Below the pieces are notes generated by a model that saw nothing but the letters and a program-made list of their open reading frames with translations, did not search any database and was not told the DNA's origin. Positions 1 to 6,685 of a stretch of 10,738 nt of DNA are shown here, piece by piece (the first letter of the stretch is position 1; every line of letters starts with the position of its first letter). A program made the position numbers and the translations under genes. Source of the DNA: Spirochaetaceae bacterium (lineage in GTDB: Bacteria > Spirochaetota > Spirochaetia > UBA9216); NCBI GenBank assembly GCA_028527945.1, contig JAQQAK010000347.1, positions 1-10,738 of the forward strand. Direction: 5' to 3'.

Positions 1-290
1 GCAATTGCAGGGCCATCAATTCCCGGACTATTTAACCAGCAACCTGGAATAAGTACAAAAACAGTAAGATATATGCAGATACGCTGAATTATTTGTTTTT
101 TCTTTGAGAATATTTCCAGATAAAAAAACAAAACACATAATACACAGACAATTATCCATTTATAGTTATAAACCATAAATAGTCGGTTTATAATATTTGA
201 TAAAATAGCAAGCAAAGCTGTGACAAAAAAGAATAACAGATAATATATAAAAATACGTTCTTTAACTTCGAGACTTTCTAAAATTTTCAT
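1..290 (-). CDS. Partial membrane sensor protein, N-terminal part only
   Basis: The first 96 residues of a membrane protein that runs off the left edge. The ATG is the first codon after an in-frame TAA (291-293). Hydrophobic stretches at about residues 13-35, 45-60 and 70-84 look like three transmembrane helices, with charged turns between them (SKKK at 62-65). The segment IPGCWLNSPGIDGP at 81-94 resembles the proline-then-SGG/GIxGP motif seen in multi-pass N-terminal domains of many histidine kinases and some GGDEF proteins, so a sensor kinase or diguanylate cyclase is the best guess. The catalytic part is outside the window and the guess cannot be tested here. No Shine-Dalgarno sequence precedes the ATG; a -10 hexamer sits 7 nt upstream instead, so the mRNA may be leaderless. 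It follows the lysR-type gene on the same strand but has its own promoter candidate. Confidence 0.65.
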   Translation of the reverse strand, partial: MKILESLEVKERIFIYYLLFFFVTALLAILSNIINRLFMVYNYKWIIVCVLCVLFFYLEIFSKKKQIIQRICIYLTVFVLIPGCWLNSPGIDGPAI

Positions 291-297
291 TTATTGA

Positions 298-326
298 AAT
301 ATACGCGCCAACACAATTCTCATCAA
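298..326 (-). promoter_or_regulatory. Promoter of the left-edge membrane gene, leaderless type
   Basis: Reading the minus strand, TTGATG (326-321), a 17-bp spacer and TATATT (303-298) form a good sigma-70-type promoter. Only 7 nt (TCAATAA) separate the -10 from the ATG at 290. A start site 6-7 nt after the -10 would fall on or next to the A of the ATG, so the transcript would carry essentially no leader. No purine-rich ribosome binding site is present in those bases. Confidence 0.5.
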
Positions 327-402
327 GTCTGTAAAATATTTTTTTTAATTTTTAATTATCAAGAAAAGTAAAACAATTTCATAGCAGCAAAATCACCTTC
401 TC

Positions 403-1284
403 TTATTCTGGATAATATTCTTTAAGTACTTTTAAAAAATTATGAAGGACTTCACTATTATTATAGTTCGTCCAATAAGCATTAACATCAAAAGGAACAG
501 ATTCAACTTTCTGATCAATAAATGAAATTATTTCCGGATTAATAAAACTTTTCACCTCAGGTAAAAAGCAGATACCAGCATTGATAGAAACCATCATAAC
601 AGCATCATCCATGTTCTCTACAAGAATTGACTTGTCTGAGATAGTTTCAGGGTTCTTGTGGTTATAATAGAAATTGTAACACTCTTGTTGTTCTACATTT
701 TTGATATAAGAAATAACAGATTCATTTTCAAGATCTCCAGCATAAATACATGACTTGCTGGATAGAGGATTATGCTTATTTACACATAACTTGGGAAAGC
801 TTTGCTTCACTTTATACTCATTAACCTCATCAGAATCAAATATAAAAGAGAATCCAATATCTATAGTTCCGTTAAGAATATTTGTTTTCATATCATGATA
901 ATTACATTGAGCAGTACTTAACCTTACTTTTGGGAATTTATTTCGATATCCAGAAATAACCGGAGCAATTACTTCACGGTCAAACATACTAAAAAAACCG
1001 ATCTTCAAAATTCCCTCATACCCACAAGAAACATCCATGGCTTTAGATACAGAATTTTCATACTGCCTTAAAATATGAACAGCCTCATCAAAAAAAACTT
1101 CACCAGCAGGAGTCAATTGCACCTTTTTTTTATCTCTATAAAAAAGTTTGAAGCCAAGCTCATTTTCAAGAACAACAATTTGCTGACTAACCGCTGTCTG
1201 AGTAACATAAAGTATCTGTGCTGCTTTTGAAAAACTTTTCAATCTTGCAACTTCAACAAAACATGTAATTTTTCTAAGTTCCAA
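403..1284 (-). CDS. LysR-type transcriptional regulator
   Basis: A 293-residue cytoplasmic DNA-binding regulator of normal LysR-family length. Residues 1-60 form the winged helix-turn-helix, with the recognition region SFSKAAQILYVTQTAVSQQI at about 17-36 and the typical LTPAGEVFF wing/linker at 58-65. Residues 90-293 have the alternating pattern of the two-lobed periplasmic-binding-protein-like co-inducer domain (for example GILKIGF at about 91-97 and GTIDIGF further on). The start is a TTG at 1284, chosen because AGGAAGG ends 4 nt before it and no ATG lies between it and the upstream in-frame stop. The gene is divergent from the transporter-reductase operon across a 210-bp spacer, so by family precedent it most likely controls that operon in response to the transported or reduced compound. 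The effector is unknown. Confidence 0.9.
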   Translation of the reverse strand: MELRKITCFVEVARLKSFSKAAQILYVTQTAVSQQIVVLENELGFKLFYRDKKKVQLTPAGEVFFDEAVHILRQYENSVSKAMDVSCGYEGILKIGFFSMFDREVIAPVISGYRNKFPKVRLSTAQCNYHDMKTNILNGTIDIGFSFIFDSDEVNEYKVKQSFPKLCVNKHNPLSSKSCIYAGDLENESVISYIKNVEQQECYNFYYNHKNPETISDKSILVENMDDAVMMVSINAGICFLPEVKSFINPEIISFIDQKVESVPFDVNAYWTNYNNSEVLHNFLKVLKEYYPE

Positions 1285-1313
1285 CTTACCTTCCTGTAAA
1301 TATAGATAAAGTC

Positions 1314-1341
1314 AGTATACTACACTTTTATTCTAAGTGAA
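1314..1341 (-). promoter_or_regulatory. Candidate promoter of the lysR-type gene
   Basis: On the minus strand TTCACT (1341-1336), a 16-bp spacer and TATACT (1319-1314) match sigma-70 -35 and -10 elements reasonably well. The predicted start near 1307 leaves a leader of about 22 nt that contains the AGGAAGG ribosome binding site for the TTG start. It is supported by motif match only. Confidence 0.4.
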
Positions 1342-1378
1342 GATCGAATATAAATAATAGCCACACAAACCCACTCGG

Positions 1379-1402
1379 CAAATAAGATTTTGTTATTACT
1401 TG
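1379..1402 (+). promoter_or_regulatory. Candidate LysR-type operator (T-N11-A dyad)
   Basis: The divergent spacer contains AATAA-N7-TTATT (1381-1397), which fits the LysR-family T-N11-A box (T1383, A1395) with palindromic arms. An overlapping longer dyad, CAAATAA (1379-1385) and TTACTTG (1396-1402), matches at 6 of 7 arm positions. If the transporter operon starts near 1452, the box is centred at about -63, the usual recognition-site position for an activating LysR protein. The region is AT-rich, so a chance dyad is possible. Confidence 0.35.
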
Positions 1403-1416
1403 AAAACAATTATGAA

Positions 1417-1446
1417 TTGGACAGCTTATTTTTACTTTGTTACTAT
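1417..1446 (+). promoter_or_regulatory. Weak candidate promoter of the transporter-reductase operon
   Basis: TTGGAC (1417-1422), an 18-bp spacer and TACTAT (1441-1446) are a weak sigma-70-like match, as might be expected for an activator-dependent promoter. A competing -10, GATAAT at 1455-1460 with TTACTT 17 bp upstream, is about as good. I cannot choose firmly between them. Confidence 0.25.
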
Positions 1447-1494
1447 CTTTTTAAGATAATTATTTATCTAATATTTACTTTGTCAGGAGGGTTT

Positions 1495-2718
1495 ATGACA
1501 AAATCAAAAAATAACAAATATGGAGGAATAATTGTAGGCATTTTTATTCTTGGTGCTTTCACCTATCAATATCTACAATATCAATTATCAATTGTTGCTC
1601 CAGATCTTATTGGAAAACTTAATCTTACAGCAAAACAGTTTTCAGGAATTTTTTCCGGGCCACTGGTTCCGGCTGTAGCCTTAAGCATAATCTTTGGAAT
1701 TATAGCAGACAAGCTGGGAATGAAGGTTATTATCGCAATCGCCATGTTTGTATCTGTTATAGGCGGAATTGGTCATATTTATGCAGGAAGCTATGGAACA
1801 ATGTATACAATGATGATTCTTACAGGATTTGGTGCCGTAGCTGTTAATGTAACATGTGGAAAAATGTTCAGCATGTGGGTAAGACCAGAACTTATATCTG
1901 TTGTCATGGGAGTTTTTCTTGCGGCATCAACTGTAGGACAATTTGTAGCACAATCAACAACTGCCCTTTTAGGCTCAATGAATACAGCTTTCTGGATATC
2001 AGGACTTCTATGCTGTATAGTTTTTCTCTTATGGGTAATTCTTGGTAGAGAAAAAAAAGAACAAGATTCTGCAATGTCTCAAGATATTCCATCTATAGGA
2101 GAAACTCTAAAAGTTGTTTTCTCAAGTAAGAATATGTGGCTTTGCGCTATTGGCCTCTTTCTAATTCTGGGCTGCCAGGTTGGTTTTAATATGTGGATAC
2201 CTGCTACACTTGTATCTAAAGGGATGTCACAAGCCCAGGCTGGTGTAATAGCTTCGACAGTTAGTCTTGGAAACCTATGTGGCGCAATAATAATGCCGAT
2301 TATAGCCGCAAAACTTGGAAAGAATAAGCCATTTATTATTGTTTTTACTCTAATCTGTGCCGCAGGCTACTCTTTTGGCTGGCATCTGAGTGGTGTACTT
2401 TGCTATGTTTGCTTCTTCATTTTTGGACTTTGTGCCTCAGCCTTAATGCCATTCTTTATTTCAATGCCGTTAAGCTTCCCTGAAATTGGCCCAAAGTATG
2501 CAGGAACTGCAATCGGATTTATTTCAACCCTGGAACTCCTTGGAGCTGTAGTATTACCTACCTATGTTTTTCTACCTCTTTCAATGACATCAGCAGGAAT
2601 GAATTATTCACGCTATTATTTAGTTATTGGTATTGGCTGGCTTTTAGCCTTTGTTATTGGATTACTGCTTCCGGAAACAGCAGCAAAAAAGCAGCTCGCT
2701 AAAGAGTCTGCAAAATAA
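1495..2718 (+). CDS. MFS transporter (organic anion / NarK-OFA-like)
   Basis: A 407-residue inner-membrane carrier with about 12 hydrophobic helices. The major facilitator motif A after helix 2 reads GIIADKLGMK (68-77), and a charged central loop (about 184-206, GREKKEQ) separates the six-helix halves. The start is the ATG at 1495, because a perfect AGGAGG (1485-1490) lies 4 nt upstream. The frame stays open to a TTG at 1390, but that extension has no ribosome binding site and adds an unlikely extra hydrophobic segment. It is the first gene of an operon with the flavin reductase 20 bp downstream, and is divergent from the LysR-type gene. By context it imports the substrate or exports the product of that reductase. 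Substrate assignment from sequence is not possible; the overall look is closest to nitrate/nitrite, cyanate and oxalate/formate-type MFS carriers. Confidence 0.9.
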   Translation: MTKSKNNKYGGIIVGIFILGAFTYQYLQYQLSIVAPDLIGKLNLTAKQFSGIFSGPLVPAVALSIIFGIIADKLGMKVIIAIAMFVSVIGGIGHIYAGSYGTMYTMMILTGFGAVAVNVTCGKMFSMWVRPELISVVMGVFLAASTVGQFVAQSTTALLGSMNTAFWISGLLCCIVFLLWVILGREKKEQDSAMSQDIPSIGETLKVVFSSKNMWLCAIGLFLILGCQVGFNMWIPATLVSKGMSQAQAGVIASTVSLGNLCGAIIMPIIAAKLGKNKPFIIVFTLICAAGYSFGWHLSGVLCYVCFFIFGLCASALMPFFISMPLSFPEIGPKYAGTAIGFISTLELLGAVVLPTYVFLPLSMTSAGMNYSRYYLVIGIGWLLAFVIGLLLPETAAKKQLAKESAK

Positions 2719-2738
2719 GTTTTAGGAGATATCAGAAA

Positions 2739-4676
2739 ATGAAAACAGATTATAGCCATGTTCTACAGCCAATACAGATAGGCCCAATGAAACTAAAAAA
2801 CAGAGTAACATTCACTCCTGTTTGGCCAAGCTTTGCTACTGCCGATGGACATGTAAACAGAGAATTAATGGAATGGACACGAGACATTATAAAAGGTGGA
2901 TGTGCCTGTATAAATATTGGATGCGGAGCTGTTAATAAAAATCTTCCTCCATTTGTCTCTCACCTTCTCCGAATGGGAGAAGAATCTATTGTAAATGAAA
3001 TGTCAATGCTTTGTGATCTTGTACACATGTATAACAGCAAGATTGGAATGGAATTATTTGCAATCAACATTGAAGGCGGAGCCTTTGAAGACAGAGATAA
3101 AAACGCAGAGAAACCAACTGTAGAAATAGATCCATCATTCTTATCAAAAGAACAGATTAAAAACTTTATCAATGATTTTGCTGAAGCAGCAGAAAGAGCA
3201 GTTAGATGCGGAGTTGACAGCATCCTTATTCATGGAGCTCATGGACAACTGCCAGGTTGCTTTTTATCCAAGGTCATCAACGAGCGTACAGACGAATATG
3301 GAACCCAGTCTATGGAAAATAGAGCAAGATTTACAAACGAGCTTCTTCAAGCCATAAGAGACAGAATTGGGAATCAAACAGCTATTGAATACCGTATAAA
3401 CGCGGATGATATGGTTCCAGGCTCACCTTCTCTTGATGAAGTAATTGAATTTACAAAAATTATTGAAGACAAGATAGACCTTCTTCATGTATCAAGAGGA
3501 ATGCATTCCATTCAGGCTATGGCTCCATATATTAACCAGCCAATATACTTTCCACATGGCATAAACATAGAAGATGCCGGAAAAATTAAGAAAGCTGTTA
3601 ACGTTCCTGTAACAGTTGTTGGATCTGTAACCCTTGAACAGGCTGATGAAGCAATCGCTGCAGGAAAGATTGATGTTGTATCAATGGCAAGAGGGCTTAT
3701 GGCAGATCCTCAAATGGTAAACAATGCTAAAAGACAGCAGGCAGAAAAGACAAGACCATGTATACGCTGTAATAATTGTATCGAACTAACTCATTACAAA
3801 CTGGCTCCGCTGCGTTGTACAGTAAACGCCGAAATGGGAATGGAAACCCTATACGCAGGTATAAAGGCTCCAGTTGTTAAGAAAAAGGTTGCTGTTGTAG
3901 GCGGAGGCCCAGGAGGATTGGAAGCCGCCCGAACTGCAGCCCAAAAAGGACATCAGGTTATTTTGTTTGAAAAAAACAAGGAGCTTGGCGGAGTATTAAA
4001 TATGGCCTCTGAACCGGATTTCAAGGCTGATATGAAAAACTACCTAAACTGGTCTATAGCTGCAACAGAAGCCGAACAAAATGTAGAGATCAGAAAGAAT
4101 ACAGAAGCGACACCAGCTGCGCTAAAAAGTGAAAACTTTGATTCAGTAATTGTTGCGGTTGGTTCAAAACCAATAATCCCACCTTCTGTCAGCGGAAATA
4201 AAAAATCAGTCTGGATTGGTGATGTCGAAACTGGACTCATTGAAACAGGAGATACAGTTGTCATTGTTGGAGCAGGTCTCACAGGCTGTGAAGCTGCACT
4301 GGCTCAAAGCCGAAAAGGCAAAAAAGTTACTCTTGTTGATATGGTTCCAGAAGAAAACTTTGGTAATGGTGGAGCCAAATTTAATCAAATTGCGCTTCTA
4401 TCCATGATTAAAAATGAAGAAGTAACCTTCAAAGGACAAATGAGACTTGAGTCAGTTAATGAGCAGGGAGCTGTATTCATTAATAAGGATGGCGAAGAAG
4501 AAACAATAATCTGCGATACCGTAGTTCTTTCTCTCGGGGTTCGTCCTGACACCGAATATGTTGAATCCTTTACAGATTCAGCCACAGATGTAGTTATAAT
4601 TGGAGACTGTAATACGAGACAGGGAACATTGTTCAATGCCGTACATACAGCTCATGAAGCCGCGTCTCTTATATAA
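2739..4676 (+). CDS. NADH:flavin / 2,4-dienoyl-CoA reductase-type iron-sulphur flavoprotein
   Basis: A 645-residue multidomain oxidoreductase of the family containing 2,4-dienoyl-CoA reductase (FadH), 2-enoate reductase, bile-acid BaiCD/BaiH and trimethylamine dehydrogenase. Residues 1-330 form the old-yellow-enzyme FMN barrel (LKNRVTFTP at 19-27; FLSKVINERTDEYG at 175-188; ENRARF at 193-198). Cys341, Cys344, Cys347 and Cys360 would bind a 4Fe-4S cluster. Two Rossmann motifs follow, GGGPGG at 388-393 (FAD) and GAGLTG at 511-516 (NAD(P)H). Electrons should flow from NAD(P)H through FAD and the cluster to FMN and then to an unsaturated substrate. His256 aligns with FadH His252, but the catalytic Tyr166 of FadH is replaced by Gln170. 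AGGAG (2724-2728) lies 10 nt before the ATG. It is co-transcribed with the MFS gene. The physiological substrate is unknown. Confidence 0.9.
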   Translation: MKTDYSHVLQPIQIGPMKLKNRVTFTPVWPSFATADGHVNRELMEWTRDIIKGGCACINIGCGAVNKNLPPFVSHLLRMGEESIVNEMSMLCDLVHMYNSKIGMELFAINIEGGAFEDRDKNAEKPTVEIDPSFLSKEQIKNFINDFAEAAERAVRCGVDSILIHGAHGQLPGCFLSKVINERTDEYGTQSMENRARFTNELLQAIRDRIGNQTAIEYRINADDMVPGSPSLDEVIEFTKIIEDKIDLLHVSRGMHSIQAMAPYINQPIYFPHGINIEDAGKIKKAVNVPVTVVGSVTLEQADEAIAAGKIDVVSMARGLMADPQMVNNAKRQQAEKTRPCIRCNNCIELTHYKLAPLRCTVNAEMGMETLYAGIKAPVVKKKVAVVGGGPGGLEAARTAAQKGHQVILFEKNKELGGVLNMASEPDFKADMKNYLNWSIAATEAEQNVEIRKNTEATPAALKSENFDSVIVAVGSKPIIPPSVSGNKKSVWIGDVETGLIETGDTVVIVGAGLTGCEAALAQSRKGKKVTLVDMVPEENFGNGGAKFNQIALLSMIKNEEVTFKGQMRLESVNEQGAVFINKDGEEETIICDTVVLSLGVRPDTEYVESFTDSATDVVIIGDCNTRQGTLFNAVHTAHEAASLI

Positions 4677-4693
4677 AATATTAAAATCAGAAA

Positions 4694-4730
4694 GCATCTT
4701 CGGTAACCTCAATATGGTTATTGAAGATGC
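4694..4730. terminator. Bidirectional hairpin terminator between convergent genes
   Basis: Arms GCATCTTCGGTAACC (4694-4708) and GGTTATTGAAGATGC (4716-4730) form a 15-bp stem with two G-U wobbles and a 7-nt loop. It lies between the stop codons of the reductase (4676) and the convergent ankyrin gene (4791). The minus-strand exit sequence (TTTCTGATTTTAATATTTT) is U-rich, so termination of the ankyrin transcript is better supported. The plus-strand exit is only AT-rich. Confidence 0.7.
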
Positions 4731-4790
4731 GTATAAAATCATCCAATCTGGAGCAAAGAATTAAACTTTCTTCTTCAAGGTCTGGTCTAT

Positions 4791-5873
4791 TTAGTCAAAT
4801 CTTCTATCATTAAGCTCCCAGTAAGCTTCTGACAATTTAACTTTGTTATTATTCTGAATTAGATCCCATGCAGTTTGACCATTGTCATTCTTTATGGATG
4901 ACTCCGCGCCAAGACTAAGAAGAGCTCTTATAACTTCTTCATTATTATTAGCATAACAGGCAAACATTAATGGCGTATAACCACTTGATGAGACAGAATT
5001 TATATCTTCACCATTTTCTACCAATATTTTTATTATTTCAGGATTCCCCGTCCTTACTGCAGCAAGCATTAAGGTTGTATACCCTTTATCACTTTTCAAA
5101 GCAGAAGTTCCACCATTTTCAAGCAAATACTCAAGGACCTCTTCATGATTATTATATATTGCGGCTATGGTCGCAGAGGGTAAACCTTCAGCAGTACGCT
5201 GATTGATCCCAGCGCCATTTATTAAAAGCTTTTCAGCTGTTTCTATATCACAATTATTCCGTAGTGCTAATGAAAGAGCATTATATCCACGACTTGTCCG
5301 ATATGAAATATTGGAAGATTCAGGAATTGTTTGATTAATATATTCCGGCTGTAACGCAAGAATAGTCATTAAATTCTCTGGCCGTTCTGAATACAGATAA
5401 GCTACTGAAAAAGCTGTCAAACCTGAATCTGTTTCAGCCTCAATATCAGCGCCTATCGCTGCCAAGATTTTAATAATTTCATCACTATTTTCATTCATAA
5501 CAGCGGACATGATTGCAGTTTGTCCACCAGCAGCTCTTGATTCAACAAGACAACCAGCAGTTACGAGAGCATCAATAACATCCGGGGATTTGCTTAGTTC
5601 TGCAGCAAACATTAAAGCAGTATAGCCATTTGACGTTGTCACCAGCGGATCTGCACCAGCATTAAGTAGAGTACCAAGCTTTTCAGTAGTCATTGTTTGC
5701 CATGCTTGAATACTCAAAGATGGCCATTCAGCCTTGAGCCCATCTTCAACAGAAGTCGTTACACAGGATGTTATTGCCACAAAAAATAAGACAATCAGCA
5801 ATCCTTGAATAAAACTAATGTTTTTGTGTTGGGTTAAAACCTTCCGGCGAATAAATAATAAACGTATTTTCAT
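4791..5873 (-). CDS. Ankyrin-repeat lipoprotein
   Basis: A 360-residue exported protein. A positively charged N-terminus (MKIRLLFIRRK) and a hydrophobic core (about 22-33) end in a lipobox AITSC, giving lipidated Cys37. From about residue 80 to the C-terminus there are about seven full ankyrin repeats plus caps, each beginning with a G-x-T-x-L/A signature near residues 82, 114, 148, 193, 227, 261, 295 and 329. The last five are exactly 34 residues apart. The repeat at 148-192 carries an 11-residue insertion. Ankyrin repeats bind proteins, so an envelope-anchored interaction role is likely, but the partner is unknown. The start at 5873 is preferred over an in-frame ATG at 5924: it gives a proper signal peptide, and an extended -10 promoter lies within the upstream extension, 7 nt from this ATG. 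There is no ribosome binding site, consistent with a leaderless mRNA. Confidence 0.85.
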   Translation of the reverse strand: MKIRLLFIRRKVLTQHKNISFIQGLLIVLFFVAITSCVTTSVEDGLKAEWPSLSIQAWQTMTTEKLGTLLNAGADPLVTTSNGYTALMFAAELSKSPDVIDALVTAGCLVESRAAGGQTAIMSAVMNENSDEIIKILAAIGADIEAETDSGLTAFSVAYLYSERPENLMTILALQPEYINQTIPESSNISYRTSRGYNALSLALRNNCDIETAEKLLINGAGINQRTAEGLPSATIAAIYNNHEEVLEYLLENGGTSALKSDKGYTTLMLAAVRTGNPEIIKILVENGEDINSVSSSGYTPLMFACYANNNEEVIRALLSLGAESSIKNDNGQTAWDLIQNNNKVKLSEAYWELNDRRFD

Positions 5874-5880
5874 TGGATTA

Positions 5881-5889
5881 ATTATATCA
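5881..5889 (-). promoter_or_regulatory. Extended -10 promoter of the ankyrin lipoprotein gene
   Basis: On the minus strand TGATATAAT (5889-5881) is a consensus TATAAT with the upstream TGn extension that compensates for a poor -35. It ends 7 nt before the ATG at 5873, putting the predicted start site on or beside the A of the start codon. The expected -35 zone falls in the hairpin at 5898-5928. Confidence 0.55.
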
Positions 5890-5897
5890 AAATGATA

Positions 5898-5928
5898 GTT
5901 AATGATCAGCCAACGACTGACCATTAAC
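5898..5928 (-). terminator. Hairpin after the 215-residue lipoprotein gene (terminator or operator)
   Basis: On the minus strand GTTAATGGTCAG (5928-5917) and CTGATCATTAAC (5909-5898) pair as a 12-bp stem with one G-U and a 7-nt loop. It begins 19 nt after the stop codon at 5947 and is followed by the modestly U-rich TATCATTTT. It is best read as the terminator of that gene. Because it also overlaps the -35 zone of the ankyrin promoter, it could instead be an operator. Confidence 0.5.
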
Positions 5929-5946
5929 CATGAATGAGGAATATGA

Positions 5947-6594
5947 TTAAAAAGTTACTGCTACTGCCTTTGCTGTTACAGTGTACTTAAGAACCCTTTT
6001 TTGATAAGTTTTTGAAGCAGGGATAAAGAGGAATCCATTAAAAGAAGAACCGCTTACTTCTTCTTCTATTTCCCATGTATAATCAGGAAGCAGCATTGCT
6101 GAACCACCCTTAGCTGTTACAGCCTGGATAAGATCATAATTTACTGCGTCTGTTACAATCTGCTTTGGAGTTATCGCTGTTATAGATGGCGCAGCTTCTT
6201 CTGCATCGCCTCCAATCTTAAAGCCGGAAAAGAAACCGGTATTACCAGGCATCATGAGGTTGTCACCGCTTTGGGTAACAGCACTTTCTAATTTACCAAT
6301 AACTCTTTTACCATCAAGTGTTGTGCTTCCATCTTCAGCAGAATATGTACAGGTAAAATCTCCCATAGTTGCAGTCCAGTCCCCAGAAGCATCAAGTTCA
6401 TAAGTTATTGTTCTTGTTGCTGTTGCGTTACCAAGGATCTTCATGTTGTCAACATTTATTGGATCTATTGCGACCTTGTCAAATGAAGTCATTTCAGATT
6501 CCATGCTGCTTGAGTTTTCTGTAAATGTAGAACATGAAAACAACATTACCAAAACTGCAAGACCTGCAAAAATAATTCTAAGGTTTTTATTCAT
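5947..6594 (-). CDS. Lipoprotein of unknown function
   Basis: I do not recognise this 215-residue protein. It starts with a lysine-bearing n-region, a hydrophobic core (about 7-19) and LFSC, giving probable lipidated Cys21. The phenylalanine at -2 is unusual for E. coli lipoboxes but acceptable under looser spirochaete rules. A Ser/Thr/Glu-rich linker (22-40) is followed by a domain rich in alternating beta-type sequence (TRTITYELDASGDWTATMG at about 60-78; LKYTVTAKAVAVTF at the C-terminus), suggesting a secreted beta-sheet fold. There is a single cysteine pair candidate at most. GAAGGGA lies 6 nt before the ATG. The gene is divergent from the response regulator across a 163-bp spacer containing a symmetric operator-like element, so it is the best candidate target of that regulator. 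It has its own hairpin terminator. Confidence 0.75.
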   Translation of the reverse strand: MNKNLRIIFAGLAVLVMLFSCSTFTENSSSMESEMTSFDKVAIDPINVDNMKILGNATATRTITYELDASGDWTATMGDFTCTYSAEDGSTTLDGKRVIGKLESAVTQSGDNLMMPGNTGFFSGFKIGGDAEEAAPSITAITPKQIVTDAVNYDLIQAVTAKGGSAMLLPDYTWEIEEEVSGSSFNGFLFIPASKTYQKRVLKYTVTAKAVAVTF

Positions 6595-6618
6595 ATTTAT
6601 TCCCTTCTCTCCTTTTCC

Positions 6619-6645
6619 AGGTATCCTGAATGAATACCTTTTTTT
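6619..6645 (+). terminator. Small hairpin with T7 tract in the divergent spacer
   Basis: AGGTAT (6619-6624) and ATACCT (6634-6639) form a 6-bp stem with a 9-nt loop, followed on the plus strand by seven T residues (6639-6645). It has the shape of a weak intrinsic terminator for plus-strand transcription. No plus-strand gene lies upstream, so it would stop antisense transcription. On the minus strand the same stem lies in the lipoprotein 5' leader, just upstream of its ribosome binding site. Confidence 0.3.
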
Positions 6646-6669
6646 AAAGAAAACAACGTTTTCAACAAG

Positions 6670-6675
6670 ATATTA
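6670..6675 (-). promoter_or_regulatory. Candidate -10 of the 215-residue lipoprotein gene
   Basis: On the minus strand TAATAT (6675-6670) lies 9 bp beyond the outer half-site of the symmetric element at 6686-6735. There is no convincing -35; the half-sites occupy that place, as in activator-dependent promoters. The predicted leader is about 68 nt and includes the ribosome binding site GAAGGGA. Confidence 0.35.
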
Positions 6676-6685
6676 GTAGACGAAC

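Noticed and set aside
339..360. AT-only tract after the lysR-type gene as a terminator
   Set aside because: There is a T8 run and short A/T repeats but no GC-containing stem, so it does not qualify as an intrinsic terminator.
1390..1494. Longer transporter start at a TTG at 1390
   Set aside because: It adds 35 residues with an extra hydrophobic stretch, has no ribosome binding site and runs through the candidate operator and promoter. ATG at 1495 has a perfect AGGAGG.
2960..4636. Several 60-87-codon open frames opposite or out of frame with the flavin reductase
   Set aside because: Shadows of a well-supported long gene; low-complexity Ser/Thr-rich translations and no start signals.
5874..5924. 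Longer ankyrin lipoprotein start at ATG 5924
   Set aside because: It would overlap the hairpin and the extended -10, has no ribosome binding site, and makes the signal peptide n-region implausibly long.
6443..6676. 77-codon plus-strand open frame over the lipoprotein start
   Set aside because: Antisense shadow of the lipoprotein gene and its leader, with no ribosome binding site and no recognisable protein features.
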